Assembly: GCA_003219695.1 (NCBI GenBank)
Contig: QHQA01000014.1
Span: 1 to 64,000 of the forward strand
Source of the DNA: Verrucomicrobiota bacterium
Lineage (GTDB): Bacteria; Verrucomicrobiota; Verrucomicrobiia; Chthoniobacterales; UBA10450
Reading direction: 5' to 3'
DNA length: 64,000 nt
Shown here: positions 42,705-51,688 of the stretch, piece after piece
Numbering within the stretch: position 1 is the first letter of the stretch
Layout: the number at the start of each line of letters is the position of its first letter
Notes under the pieces: generated by a model
Told to the model about the DNA's origin: nothing
What the model saw: only the letters and a program-made list of their open reading frames with translations
Database searches by the model: none
Program-made: the position numbers and the translations under genes

Positions 42705-44636
42705 TCAAATTTCAAATTTCCCAGTAAGAATAGAGACCACAGCGTCGGCGACTTCCTGGCTGGTCACAGCTTTCATGCATCGAAAATCAATCGGGCATTC
42801 GCGGAGGAAACACGGGCTGCATTCGACGTGGTGCCGCAGGACAATGTGACCGGTGCCGAGCGGCTCGGTCAGCCGCGGTTCGGTAGAACCGAAAATGGCG
42901 ACCACTGGCACGCCCAGCAACGCGGCCAGATGCATCGTGCCTGTGTCGTTGGTCAACAGTAAGCGGCATTGCCGCAGTTCGTCGATAAGCTGATCGAGAG
43001 TGGTTTGGCCGATCCGGTTCACGCAATGGTTGCCGATCACAGCTCCAATCTTCTCGCCTATGGCCGCGTCGATGTTGGTGCCGAATAAAATCCACTGCGC
43101 CGGTGTTTGCGCGCCAATCTGTGCAGCTGCCTCCGCAAAGCGCTCCGGCAGCCAGCGTTTCGCCGGGCCGTACTCCGCGCCCGGACAGAGACCGATTTTG
43201 GAGGTTTGAGGTTTGAGGTTTGATGTTTCACGAAGGCGTTGGGCGTTGAGCGTTGAGCGTTGAGCGTTGAGCGTTTCCGCGCCGCAGTCGCCCGCGATCC
43301 GAAGAAATCGCAACGAATGATGCTCTGGCGGACCCGGTTTTCGCGGCTGGGGCGGGATTTGATTCAGCAGCCACCTTCTCCAATGTCCGCGATAACCAAC
43401 CCTGCGCGGAATTCCGCTCAGCCAGGATTCAAGAGCGACCCGCAGCGAGTTTGGAAAAAGAATCGCTGCGTCAAAAGGCGCTCGTAGTCTAAGCAATCGG
43501 ACGACGGAAAGAAGCGAACCATTCGGCAAAGGAACGATGTCGTCCACTTCTGGAACGAGCTTCCACACCGGCGCAATGTTCGCGGGCGCGGCAATTGTTA
43601 CCTGCGCGTCGGGACGGCCGTTCTTGATCGCGCAAACTGTTGGCACGCTCATCACGGCGTCGCCCAGCCAGTTGCTTGAACGAACAAGAATTCGGAATGG
43701 CTTGAGATCGCGGGCGGAAATTCCCGGTGGCAAATGGACGCCGCGTTTGTAGTGCGCAAGAAGAAAATTGGGTCGCGGGGTTTTCCACCGGCTATGCACC
43801 CAAAACCAATCTTCCGGCGCGAGGCGAATTTGTTGCTCGATGGTCTCGTTTATTTTCGATGTGAGCTCCGCGATCGAAGCGCTGGCCCGGTCAAAGCGCT
43901 CGGTAAAAACCATGCGCCAGCGCGCTGGAGCCGTCGTGTAAACTGCAGCGGCGATCACCGCCGAGCGGGTGCGCTTGGCGAGCACGCCAGGCAGGGGCGA
44001 AGTGGACGCGAGCCTTCCGAAAAAGGGCGTCCAAAGCCCGTGATCGCCTGCGTGTTGATCGGACAACACGCCGACACCGCCACCGGATCGCAGCAGATCA
44101 ATTACCGGCTCAAATCCATCGTGGCGGTCGAACAGTTCCAGGCCCGTTTGGCTGCGGGTTCGGCGCACATGCTCGTCAATGAAACGATTGCCGAGTCCCT
44201 GATAGACACTGGCGTTTCGCACGAACCCGACGAACTTCGGCATCAATTGCGCAAATAATTCCCATGTTCCCAGATGACTTAAAACGAGCACGACCGGAAC
44301 GCCCGCGCGAAATTCGCGGGCCATGGCCTCAATATTCTCAACCGTCACTCGCTCGAGGATTTTCTCGGGCCGCATTTGGGTGAGTTTAATACTGCAAAGC
44401 AGGTTTGCGCCGAGCCGCCGAAAATGGCGGCGCACAAGGCGGCGCAACTCGAGCGGCGACTTTTCATTGGCAAATGCAATTGCAACATTGCGTTTGGCCA
44501 GGCACCGATATTTCCCGGATATAAGCCACGCGCAAAAGCCGAGGAATTGTCCAAAAGCAAAGAGAAACCGCAACGGCATCGCAGCGGCAATGGCCGACCC
44601 TGCGCGATAAAGAAGATAAACGGCAAAATCGAGCAT
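42705..44636 (-). CDS. LpxL-like acyltransferase fused to heptosyltransferase (GT9)
   Basis: About 643 residues from ATG 44636, chosen because the lysophospholipid-acyltransferase opening MLDFAVYLLYRAGSAIAAAM begins there; a longer frame to 44729 overlaps the divergent gene. Residues 1-310: lauroyl/myristoyl-type acyltransferase with LSHLGTWELF (HxxxxE-like). Residues about 315-643: glycosyltransferase 9 with VRSSNWLGDAVMSVPTV, PGAEYGPAKRWLPERF, and LLTNDTGTMHLAALLGVPVVAIFG, as in ADP-heptose:LPS transferase II. The fusion links lipid A acylation and inner-core assembly. The GT9 part contains an insert (TLNAQRSTLNAQR) encoded by a tandem GCGTTGA array. Confidence 0.85.
   Translation of the reverse strand: MLDFAVYLLYRAGSAIAAAMPLRFLFAFGQFLGFCAWLISGKYRCLAKRNVAIAFANEKSPLELRRLVRRHFRRLGANLLCSIKLTQMRPEKILERVTVENIEAMAREFRAGVPVVLVLSHLGTWELFAQLMPKFVGFVRNASVYQGLGNRFIDEHVRRTRSQTGLELFDRHDGFEPVIDLLRSGGGVGVLSDQHAGDHGLWTPFFGRLASTSPLPGVLAKRTRSAVIAAAVYTTAPARWRMVFTERFDRASASIAELTSKINETIEQQIRLAPEDWFWVHSRWKTPRPNFLLAHYKRGVHLPPGISARDLKPFRILVRSSNWLGDAVMSVPTVCAIKNGRPDAQVTIAAPANIAPVWKLVPEVDDIVPLPNGSLLSVVRLLRLRAPFDAAILFPNSLRVALESWLSGIPRRVGYRGHWRRWLLNQIPPQPRKPGPPEHHSLRFLRIAGDCGAETLNAQRSTLNAQRLRETSNLKPQTSKIGLCPGAEYGPAKRWLPERFAEAAAQIGAQTPAQWILFGTNIDAAIGEKIGAVIGNHCVNRIGQTTLDQLIDELRQCRLLLTNDTGTMHLAALLGVPVVAIFGSTEPRLTEPLGTGHIVLRHHVECSPCFLRECPIDFRCMKAVTSQEVADAVVSILTGKFEI
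43199..43275. repeat. 7-bp-period arrays (GGTTTGA and GCGTTGA) inside a coding sequence
   Basis: Several GGTTTGA units are followed, near 43236-43275, by at least five GCGTTGA/GGGCGTT units. On the minus strand they encode a hydrophilic loop of the glycosyltransferase 9 domain. Because 7 and 3 are coprime, changes of copy number other than multiples of three would break the frame. Confidence 0.8.
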
Positions 44637-44707
44637 TACGAAACTGGCGACATCGCCGGATGGCGCGTGCAGGGTAGATTTGCCTGGGGCTGGCTTCAAC
44701 CAATATA

Positions 44708-47116
44708 ATGTGCCCGGTGTCGCCGCCATTTTCCTCTTATTCTAACCCCGATTTTGCGCGCGCTATCTCGCAGAAAGTCGGACATGGCCGGTTTCTTGTC
44801 ATTGGAGGCAACCCTCGGGAGCTTGGACCCCAATTTGCTGAAGCGAAAAGAGAAGCTGAGGTGTGGTCTTCTGACGAGCTCGCTTCAAAGCTGAGTCAGT
44901 ACGAAGGCGCAGCTCGCTTTGAAACTGCGGCTTGGTTCTATCCTGCGGGAGCAAACGAGGACGAGCCAGTGGCGGAAGCGCTCACACGTTGCTCAGACAG
45001 CGTCATCCTCCTTCCCGGTCCGGGCGCTGACGCTGCGAGGCGCCGTCCTGAACTCGTTCAGTGTTTCGTGCGCCTCGGATTTGTGCCCGATTACGAATGC
45101 GACGTCACAGACCTGAGCCCGGCGGCCGTTTGTCTCCGCCAGCTGCCGAGCAAGGTAACCGGCGAGTTCGTTGCTGCTGCGGAGACGGCTTTTGCCAGAT
45201 TCAACAGGCAAGTAGCCGTGCTGCGGCGAACACTCGAAATCCGCGCCTCCGAACTGGAAGCAGCGCATCGTCATATCGCCGCTCTGGAGGAAAAGCTCCT
45301 CAAACTGAAACAATACCGGCGCGAACTCAGGTTGCTAAGAGAGCAGAGGCAAACCTTGCGCAAATCCCCCGAGCGCAAAATGGGCCAGATATTGCTCGCG
45401 CCCTATCGTCTTCCGGAGAAACTGGCGAAAACAATCTGGAGAAAATTTCATCAGCAGACGCCAGAGCGTGCGAGATCAACTGCACCAAGCGAATACCAGA
45501 AGTGGTTCGAGCAACATCGTGCGAGCGCGCAGGAGCTGAAGCAGATGCGGAATGAGTCGCGCGCGTTCGCCTCGCAGCCGCTCATCAGTGTCATCACGCC
45601 CGTGTTTGATACTCCGGTGGACCGCCTTGAGGAAGCGGTCAAATCAGTGCTGGCTCAGGCGTATGAAAATTGGGAACTCCTGTTAGCCGATGACGGATCG
45701 ACTGATCCAGACCTGCTGCGCATTCTGCCGCGCATCGCCGCGCGCGACCGGCGCATCGTCCTGGCAAGCCTCGGAAAACACGAAGGCATTTCGGCGGCGT
45801 CAAATCATGGACTCGCGCTCGCCCGTGGGGAGTGGGTCACTTTCCTTGATCACGATGATGTCCTCGAACCCGATGCGCTTTTCCGCCTCGTGGAGCTTTT
45901 GCAAACGCGTCCCGATGGAGATCTAATTTATTCCGACGAAGACAAGCTAGGCGAGGATGGATTGGAAGCGCCGTTGTTCAAGCCGGATTGGTCGCCTGAT
46001 TTTTTCCTCTCCTACAGTTATCTGGGTCATCTGACCGCAGTGCGCCGCGACTTGGTGCAGAAAGCCGGCGGATTCCGTTCCCAGTTCGATAGTGCACAGG
46101 ACTTCGATCTTTTCTTCCGCGTGATCGAGCGGACCAACCGAATTCATCATATTCCACGTGTGCTCTATCATTGGCGGCGCAGCGAAAGCTCCAGCGCAAA
46201 CAGTGTCCGCCAAAAACCGGGGCAGCTGGAAACCTCGCGGCTTGCAATCGAAGATCACCTGAAACGCCGGGGCGAGCCCGCCCACGTGAGCGTGGACTGG
46301 CGCACCCACGCTTTCTGTGTGAGACGCGAGCTCTCGGAGGCGACCAAAATTTCTCTCATCGTTCCGAGTTACCACGGATCGGAGTCGCTCGCCCGATGCG
46401 TGGAAAGTATCACCAGCAAAACAAGCTACCCGAACTATGAGATCGTGATCGTCGAGAGCCGCGACAAATCTCCGGCGACCGCCACCCCGTTCCTACATCG
46501 TTTGCTGCGTCTCTCGGGCGCGCCGAATGATTCTGCAGCCAAAAATTACGCAGCCGAGCAAACCGACGGCCCATGGCTTCTTTTCATGGACGACAACATC
46601 GAAGTAATCGATCCCGAGTGGCTGACGATCATGGCTGAGCATGTTCAGCGGGCAGAAGTCGGCGCCGTGGGAGCTCGGTTGCTGAACCCGAGCGGCACGA
46701 TCGAGCACGCGGGAATTGTGGTCGGCGTAAATAGAACCGCGCAGTCGGCCTTTCGCGGGTTTCCAGCTGAAGATCCGGGGGCAAACCGGCAATTACAGGT
46801 GACCCGCAATTGCAGCGGGGTATCGACCGCGTGCATGCTCACGCGCCGCGGAGTTTTTCAGCAGGTGGCTGGATTCGACGAAAGCCTCTCAGGCGCGCTC
46901 GCCGATGTTGATCTTTGCCTTAAGATGCGCCAGGCAGGTTACCTGATTGTTTACACTCCCTTTGCAAAGCTTTACTGGCATGGAAGCTATCCTGACAAAA
47001 TCGACGCGGGTAACGAGGCGATTGTGCGGGAACGTTGGGCCAGCGTTCTGCAGCGTGATCCTTATTACAATCCAAATCTTTCTCGCGAACGCGCCGATTT
47101 CTCGCTAGGCAAGTAA
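44708..47116 (+). CDS. Large two-domain GT2 glycosyltransferase
   Basis: 802 residues. An N-terminal Rossmann-like region (residues about 1-160) precedes a coiled-coil stretch (160-240). The first GT2 domain (about 295-520) has VITPVFDTP, LLADDGSTD and FLDHDDVLEPD; the second (about 550-760) has SLIVPSYHGSE, FMDDNIEVIDPEW and FDESLSGALADVDLCLKMRQAGY. Proteins of this layout make O-antigen or rhamnan chains. The gene starts 72 bases from the divergent lipid A/core fusion gene, which fits a role in surface polysaccharide. Confidence 0.82.
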   Translation: MCPVSPPFSSYSNPDFARAISQKVGHGRFLVIGGNPRELGPQFAEAKREAEVWSSDELASKLSQYEGAARFETAAWFYPAGANEDEPVAEALTRCSDSVILLPGPGADAARRRPELVQCFVRLGFVPDYECDVTDLSPAAVCLRQLPSKVTGEFVAAAETAFARFNRQVAVLRRTLEIRASELEAAHRHIAALEEKLLKLKQYRRELRLLREQRQTLRKSPERKMGQILLAPYRLPEKLAKTIWRKFHQQTPERARSTAPSEYQKWFEQHRASAQELKQMRNESRAFASQPLISVITPVFDTPVDRLEEAVKSVLAQAYENWELLLADDGSTDPDLLRILPRIAARDRRIVLASLGKHEGISAASNHGLALARGEWVTFLDHDDVLEPDALFRLVELLQTRPDGDLIYSDEDKLGEDGLEAPLFKPDWSPDFFLSYSYLGHLTAVRRDLVQKAGGFRSQFDSAQDFDLFFRVIERTNRIHHIPRVLYHWRRSESSSANSVRQKPGQLETSRLAIEDHLKRRGEPAHVSVDWRTHAFCVRRELSEATKISLIVPSYHGSESLARCVESITSKTSYPNYEIVIVESRDKSPATATPFLHRLLRLSGAPNDSAAKNYAAEQTDGPWLLFMDDNIEVIDPEWLTIMAEHVQRAEVGAVGARLLNPSGTIEHAGIVVGVNRTAQSAFRGFPAEDPGANRQLQVTRNCSGVSTACMLTRRGVFQQVAGFDESLSGALADVDLCLKMRQAGYLIVYTPFAKLYWHGSYPDKIDAGNEAIVRERWASVLQRDPYYNPNLSRERADFSLGK

Positions 47117-47135
47117 CGCTTTTGAAGAGACTGAC

Positions 47136-47882
47136 ATGAATAAGAGCGAAATAAATTTGTGGCCGGGCGTGAGTGAGGCAGCACGAAATACATTAATCTC
47201 GCGCGATTATAAATTGGGCTCTTTGCCACAGCGAGTCGCGCATTCAGGTGTTCCTGCCGGCGAGCTGGCAAAGGCCGACCGGTCGAGGCCGGAGATAAAG
47301 CGTGCCTGGATCCCCGGCGTCGAAATTTTCTCTCGCACAATCCATCCACAGCGTCATCGCGGAGTTTTCGGTGAATTTGTCCGACGTGACGAGGGAGTCT
47401 TGGCTAAAATCGGATTTTGGCCCAGGCAATGGTCGGCGGCGCGCATGTTTGCACCCAGTGCTAAAGGCTTTCATGTGCATCCACCCAGTATTCCGCCCGA
47501 TACGGCCGCCGAGAAATGGCTGCGACGTTTGTTCATTCGCAGGCCCGAGAATTATTCGTTGCGTCGTTATGATGACGAACAGTGGGACGTCACGTTTTTT
47601 CTCCAGGGACGCGTGGAGATGATTCTGTGCGATGTGCGCACTGGTTTGTCCAAACGCATCATGCGTTTCTTCATCGATGGCGACAATCACCACAGCAGCA
47701 ACAATGTGGGAGTGGTCGTTCCACCCGGGGTTGCGCACGCCATTCGCGTAGAAGGGTCGGAAGACGTGGTCATGGTTTACGGGACGAGCACCGTTTTTCA
47801 TCCCGAATTCGAGGGACGTATTGCGAGCGAAGTCGAGACGGCGGAGTTGCCCGAGGCGTGGCGGGAATTTCTTGGGTTGTAG
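47136..47882 (+). CDS. RmlC-like cupin (dTDP-sugar epimerase fold)
   Basis: 248 residues. Cupin strands such as KGFHVHPPSIPPD, VTFFLQGRVEMILCDVRTG, GVVVPPGVAHAIRVEG and TSTVFHPEFEGRI follow the order of dTDP-4-dehydrorhamnose 3,5-epimerases. The HVHPP and HAIRV histidines are in the usual places, but the family's catalytic His-Asp pair is not certain, so a related sugar isomerase or a non-enzymatic cupin is possible. It follows the GT2 gene by 19 bases and probably belongs to the same polysaccharide operon. The TAG stop is contributed by a REP pair that starts at 47878. Confidence 0.7.
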   Translation: MNKSEINLWPGVSEAARNTLISRDYKLGSLPQRVAHSGVPAGELAKADRSRPEIKRAWIPGVEIFSRTIHPQRHRGVFGEFVRRDEGVLAKIGFWPRQWSAARMFAPSAKGFHVHPPSIPPDTAAEKWLRRLFIRRPENYSLRRYDDEQWDVTFFLQGRVEMILCDVRTGLSKRIMRFFIDGDNHHSSNNVGVVVPPGVAHAIRVEGSEDVVMVYGTSTVFHPEFEGRIASEVETAELPEAWREFLGL

Positions 47883-47942
47883 CGGCGGTCTATGACCGCC
47901 GAAGATGTGGCATAACTACGGCGCTCATAGAGCGCCGCTACA
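47878..47942. repeat. REP pair (GTAG foot, GGCGGTC and GGCGCT hairpins)
   Basis: TGTAG edge, hairpin GGCGGTC-tat-GACCGCC, spacer, hairpin GGCGCT-cat-AGAGCGCC and CTACA edge. It supplies the cupin gene's stop codon and ends three bases before the start of the methyltransferase gene. Related to 19644-19707. Confidence 0.8.
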
Positions 47943-47945
47943 CAA

Positions 47946-48635
47946 ATGAAGCGAAGCTTCGATCCCGCTGTGTTGGAAATGATGGACCGGCCGCAGCCGG
48001 TTTCTCCAGAGCTGGAGCGCGATCTGGCGCGAATTCGGCAATTCAATCGCTGGTTCGGAAGTTATCGTTTGATTTTGCGCTTTATGCGGCGGTGGATCGA
48101 GCCGGGCGCTCGCAGGCGCATCGTCGATCTTGCGACTGGCTCGGGTGATATTCCGCGATTGATTGCTGATTATGCTCGGAAAATTGGCGCGCAACTGGAG
48201 ATCGACGCTGTGGATCGCCAATCTGCGACACTGGAAATCGCCAAGAAATTGAGCGCCGGGTACCCAGAAATTTCCTATCACGAAGCCAACATTCTCGAAT
48301 GGAACTCTGCCGAGGGTTACGACGTTGTGCTTTGCACCCTTACGTTGCATCACTTTAGCGATGAAGACGCGGTGCGGCTTTTGCGACAATGCCACCAGTT
48401 ATCGCGGCAATTTGTTCTTATATCGGACTTGCGACGTGGATTCCTACTTAAAGCCGGCGTTTATCTTTTGACTGCGCTGATCTTCCGGGAGCCAATGACA
48501 CGCTACGATGCGCGCCTTTCCGCTGCACGCGCATTTTCATTTTCAGAAATGCGCGATCTCGCGTTGCGTGCTGGCTGGCAAAATTTCGGGCACGAAAAAT
48601 TCCGCTTCGCGCGGCAGGCAATCTGGCTGGAATGA
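47946..48635 (+). CDS. Class I SAM-dependent methyltransferase
   Basis: 229 residues. The SAM-binding motif I is VDLATGSGDIPRLI, motif II area DAVDRQSATLEIA and motif IV region VVLCTLTLHHFSDEDA. The opening (MMDRPQPVSPELERDLARI) is a recurring feature of a methyltransferase subgroup often found near type III polyketide or prenyl pathways; such genes are not seen here. Acceptor is unknown. It follows the RmlC-like gene across a 65-bp REP pair. Confidence 0.78.
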   Translation: MKRSFDPAVLEMMDRPQPVSPELERDLARIRQFNRWFGSYRLILRFMRRWIEPGARRRIVDLATGSGDIPRLIADYARKIGAQLEIDAVDRQSATLEIAKKLSAGYPEISYHEANILEWNSAEGYDVVLCTLTLHHFSDEDAVRLLRQCHQLSRQFVLISDLRRGFLLKAGVYLLTALIFREPMTRYDARLSAARAFSFSEMRDLALRAGWQNFGHEKFRFARQAIWLE

Positions 48636-48741
48636 ATTGATTTAGAGCGAACACTCGCTTCCCTTTGGAGTGGCCAGATAGTTTCTTGAAAATTCGGCGT
48701 CGGGGAGTAATGAAGTGAATCACAGAAAACGAAGGGCGATT

Positions 48742-50136
48742 ATGCCGCTCCTCAAGCCAGACCCGACGTTTTACCCATCGCCACGACTGGCGATGCAGGC
48801 GCCTCCGGAGAGATATGCGTTCGTCGCCGCGCTGAATCCGCCTGGCAACAAGCTCCATGACGCGCTGTTGGTAGTGGATGTCGATCCTGAGTCGCGCTCG
48901 TGTGGCCAGCAGGTCGGCGAAGTCACTATGCCGCAGTTTGGTGATGAGCTGCACCATTTCGGTTGGAACGCGTGCAGCTCAGCGCTCTGCCCGTATGCGC
49001 CGCATCCGCACGTCGAGCGCCGGTATCTAGTTGTGCCTGGGCTGCGGTCGTCGCGGATTCACATCATCGACACGAAGCCGAATCCGCGAAAACCAAAGAT
49101 CGTCAAAGTGATCGAACCGGAGGAAGTTTTCGCGCGCACTAACTATTCGCGTCCGCACACTATTCACTGTGGGCCAGAAGGCATTTATGTAAGTGCGCTC
49201 GGAGCGCCCAATGGCGATGGGCCAGGCGGCATTTTCATGCTCGACTGCGAAACGTTCGAGGTTCTTGGTCAATGGGAAGTAAATCGCGGCCCGCAATTCT
49301 TGCATTACGATTTTTGGTGGCATCTGGGATTCGACACACTGCTGAGTAGCGAATGGGGCACACCGAATATGATCGAAAACGGGCTGCAACCCGACCTGCT
49401 TCTCGGCAGCAAATACGGTCATCAAATGCACGTTTGGGATTTGCGCCGCCGCCGTCACGTGCAAGCGCTCGACCTAGGCAATGAGCAGCAAATGGTGCTC
49501 GAGATGCGTCCCGCGCATGATCCGACCAAAGCGTATGGCTTTGTCGGCGTGGTCGTTTCGCTAAAAGATTTGTCGGCATCGGTTTGGCTCTGGCACCGCA
49601 GCAACAGCGCTTGGGATTTGAAAAAGGTGATCGAAGTTCCAGCCGAACCTGCTGACCCGGAAAAACTGCCGCCAATGCTTAAGGATTTTAAGGCGGTGCC
49701 GCCGCTCATGTCGGACATCAATTTATCGCTCGACGACAAATTTCTATACGTCTCCTGCTGGGGAACCGGAGAATTCTTACAGTATGACGTGTCCGACCCA
49801 TTCAATCCGAAGAAGACAGGTTCTGTGCGTATAGGCGGAATTGTGAATCGCACGCCGCATCCGAAGAAGCCAGACCAGCCGCTGGCCGGCGGTCCGCAGA
49901 TGGTGGAAGTGAGCCGTGATGCCAAACGCATCTATTTCACGAATTCGCTCTATGCGGCATGGGACGAGCAATTCTATCCCGATGGCGTCGGCAGTTGGAT
50001 GGTGAAACTCGACGCCGGCCGCGACGGCGGCATCGCGTTTGATGAAGACTTTTTCGTGGAAAGCAACGATTATCGAGTGCATCAAGTTCGCCTCGAAGGA
50101 GGCGATTCCTCGAGCGATTCGTTTTGCTTTCCGTGA
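48742..50136 (+). CDS. SBP56-type selenium-binding protein / methanethiol oxidase family
   Basis: 464 residues from ATG 48742 with AAGGG about eight bases upstream; a GTG at 48715 would add nine residues. Family segments are HHFGWNACSSALCPY, RPHTIHCGPEGIYVSALG, FLHYDFWWHLGFDTLLSSEWG, and MSDINLSLDDKFLYVSCWGTGE, and these dominate the beta-propeller. Bacterial homologues include the copper-dependent methanethiol oxidase MtoX, which makes formaldehyde, sulfide and peroxide. The histidines match those proposed as metal ligands, but without the usual SCO1/MauG neighbours a methanethiol role is uncertain. Confidence 0.85.
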   Translation: MPLLKPDPTFYPSPRLAMQAPPERYAFVAALNPPGNKLHDALLVVDVDPESRSCGQQVGEVTMPQFGDELHHFGWNACSSALCPYAPHPHVERRYLVVPGLRSSRIHIIDTKPNPRKPKIVKVIEPEEVFARTNYSRPHTIHCGPEGIYVSALGAPNGDGPGGIFMLDCETFEVLGQWEVNRGPQFLHYDFWWHLGFDTLLSSEWGTPNMIENGLQPDLLLGSKYGHQMHVWDLRRRRHVQALDLGNEQQMVLEMRPAHDPTKAYGFVGVVVSLKDLSASVWLWHRSNSAWDLKKVIEVPAEPADPEKLPPMLKDFKAVPPLMSDINLSLDDKFLYVSCWGTGEFLQYDVSDPFNPKKTGSVRIGGIVNRTPHPKKPDQPLAGGPQMVEVSRDAKRIYFTNSLYAAWDEQFYPDGVGSWMVKLDAGRDGGIAFDEDFFVESNDYRVHQVRLEGGDSSSDSFCFP

Positions 50137-50792
50137 GTGGCTTCTGGCCGTGGCTGGCGATCTTTGGGCTGGGCATTTTTCATGGGATCAATCCTGCCAT
50201 GGGATGGTTGTTTGCAGTGGCGCTCGGACTACAGGAGCAGAAGCGCGCAGCAGTGCTTCGCGCACTTCCGCCAATCGTGCTGGGGCACGCGCTGTCGATC
50301 GGCTTGATCATCGCCGCCGTTCTTGTGGCCCGAATTAGTTTGCCGCACCGAGCTCTAAAGATTGCCGCTGCCGCGATCCTGTTTGCCTTTGGCTTGTATC
50401 GACTCTTTCGGTCGCGCCATCCCAACTGGGTCGGCATGCGAGTTGGTTTTGGCGATTTGACGCTGTGGTCCTTTATCATGGCATCAGCACACGGCGCAGG
50501 GCTGATGCTCGTCCCATTCTTTTTGGGATCGCCGGCTGCGCAGTTCACGCATCAAGTTGGTTCGCACAACCGACATGAACACGTGTCGGGATTCGCGAAT
50601 TTTAGCACGCCGTCGCTACTGACGGCTTCAGTCGCAGTTCACACGTTGGGATATCTTCTGATGACGGCTCTGGTGGCGATTTTAGTTTACGAAAAACTTG
50701 GAGTCGGCATGTTACGCCGCGCGTGGTTCAACATCGATTTGGTCTGGATGCTCGCGCTGACGTTCACCGGCGGATTTATTCTCTTCCTTTGA
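50133..50792 (+). CDS. Polytopic membrane protein coupled to the selenium-binding gene
   Basis: 219 residues from GTG 50133, which overlaps the preceding stop (GTGA), indicating coupled translation; a TTG at 50124 is the alternative. Six or so membrane helices are visible, with conserved-looking GIFHGINPAMGWLFAVALG and MASAHGAGLMLVPF. These two His-Gly motifs in helix pairs resemble metal permeases of the HupE/NicO type, but I cannot assign it. The tight overlap suggests it serves the selenium-binding or methanethiol-oxidase-like protein, perhaps in metal supply. Confidence 0.65.
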   Translation: MSGFWPWLAIFGLGIFHGINPAMGWLFAVALGLQEQKRAAVLRALPPIVLGHALSIGLIIAAVLVARISLPHRALKIAAAAILFAFGLYRLFRSRHPNWVGMRVGFGDLTLWSFIMASAHGAGLMLVPFFLGSPAAQFTHQVGSHNRHEHVSGFANFSTPSLLTASVAVHTLGYLLMTALVAILVYEKLGVGMLRRAWFNIDLVWMLALTFTGGFILFL

Positions 50793-50860
50793 TTTGCGGC
50801 CGCCTGCGTAATTGCATTTCATGATTCGCGCACCGTACGGAGTTGGATAAAGCTGGCGGC

Positions 50861-51688
50861 GTGAAAATTCTCACGATGATCGCGCAGGCGCAGGCGCAGC
50901 CGCATGCAAAGAAACGCGTGCTCGTACCGACCATGGGCGCTTTGCACAAGGCGCATGCTGAGTTGATTCACGTGGCGCGTGAGCATGCCGGCCACGACGG
51001 CGAAGTGGCGGTCAGTATCTTTGTGAATCCGCTACAGTTTGAACCGGGAAGTGATTACGAGCGGTATCCGCGGCCGGAAAAAGCAGACGAGGAATTTTGT
51101 CAAAAGGCAGGGGTCGATCTCTTGTTCCGTCCGAGTGTTGCCGAAATGTATGCTGGCGATCGCTCGGTATTTATCGATGCATCCTCTCTTGCAAACACAC
51201 TGGAGGGCAGATCACGCCCTGGCCATTTCCGCGGTGTTTGCACAGTCGTGGCGAAGTTGTTCAATATTCTTTCGCCGGACGCGGCGTTGTTTGGCGAAAA
51301 AGACTTTCAGCAACTGGCGATCGTCCGGCGGATGGTGCGCGATCTCAATTTCAAGATCGACATCGTCGCTGTGCCCACTGTTCGCGAGGAAGACGGACTG
51401 GCTTACAGTTCGCGCAACCAATATTTGACTGTGCAAGAACGGAAACAGGCGCCGGTTTTGTACCAGGCATTACGCGCAGCGGCAAACGCCGGCAAAAAAT
51501 CCGCTGCAGATGTTGTCGCTATTGCGCGCAAGGTCATCGGGGAAGCGCCGCTGGCCCGGATCGATTATGTTGAAGTCGTCGATGCGGAAAACTTGCAACC
51601 GGTTGAGAGGGTTGGGCTAAATTCCGTGCTCCTCCTGGCGGTGTTCTTCGGCAAGACTCGTTTGATCGATAATATCCGGCTGTCATGA
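50861..51688 (+). CDS. panC: Pantoate--beta-alanine ligase
   Basis: 275 residues from GTG 50861; TTG 50843 is a less likely start. The HIGH-like ATP motif is VPTMGALHKAHAELI. Substrate loop and catalytic region are SIFVNPLQFEPGSDYERYPR, LEGRSRPGHFRGVCTVV, LFGEKDFQQL and SSRNQYLT. The enzyme makes pantothenate for coenzyme A. It overlaps nadB by four bases (ATGA), so two vitamin-cofactor genes are translationally coupled; panB and panD are not in the window. Confidence 0.93.
   Translation: MKILTMIAQAQAQPHAKKRVLVPTMGALHKAHAELIHVAREHAGHDGEVAVSIFVNPLQFEPGSDYERYPRPEKADEEFCQKAGVDLLFRPSVAEMYAGDRSVFIDASSLANTLEGRSRPGHFRGVCTVVAKLFNILSPDAALFGEKDFQQLAIVRRMVRDLNFKIDIVAVPTVREEDGLAYSSRNQYLTVQERKQAPVLYQALRAAANAGKKSAADVVAIARKVIGEAPLARIDYVEVVDAENLQPVERVGLNSVLLLAVFFGKTRLIDNIRLS

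Noticed and set aside
43199..43275. Possible CRISPR array
   Set aside because: Period is about 7 bases with no spacers; it is a short tandem repeat inside a coding sequence.
48742..50136. Selenocysteine in the selenium-binding protein
   Set aside because: There is no in-frame TGA before the terminal stop; the family name refers to bound selenium, not to selenocysteine.
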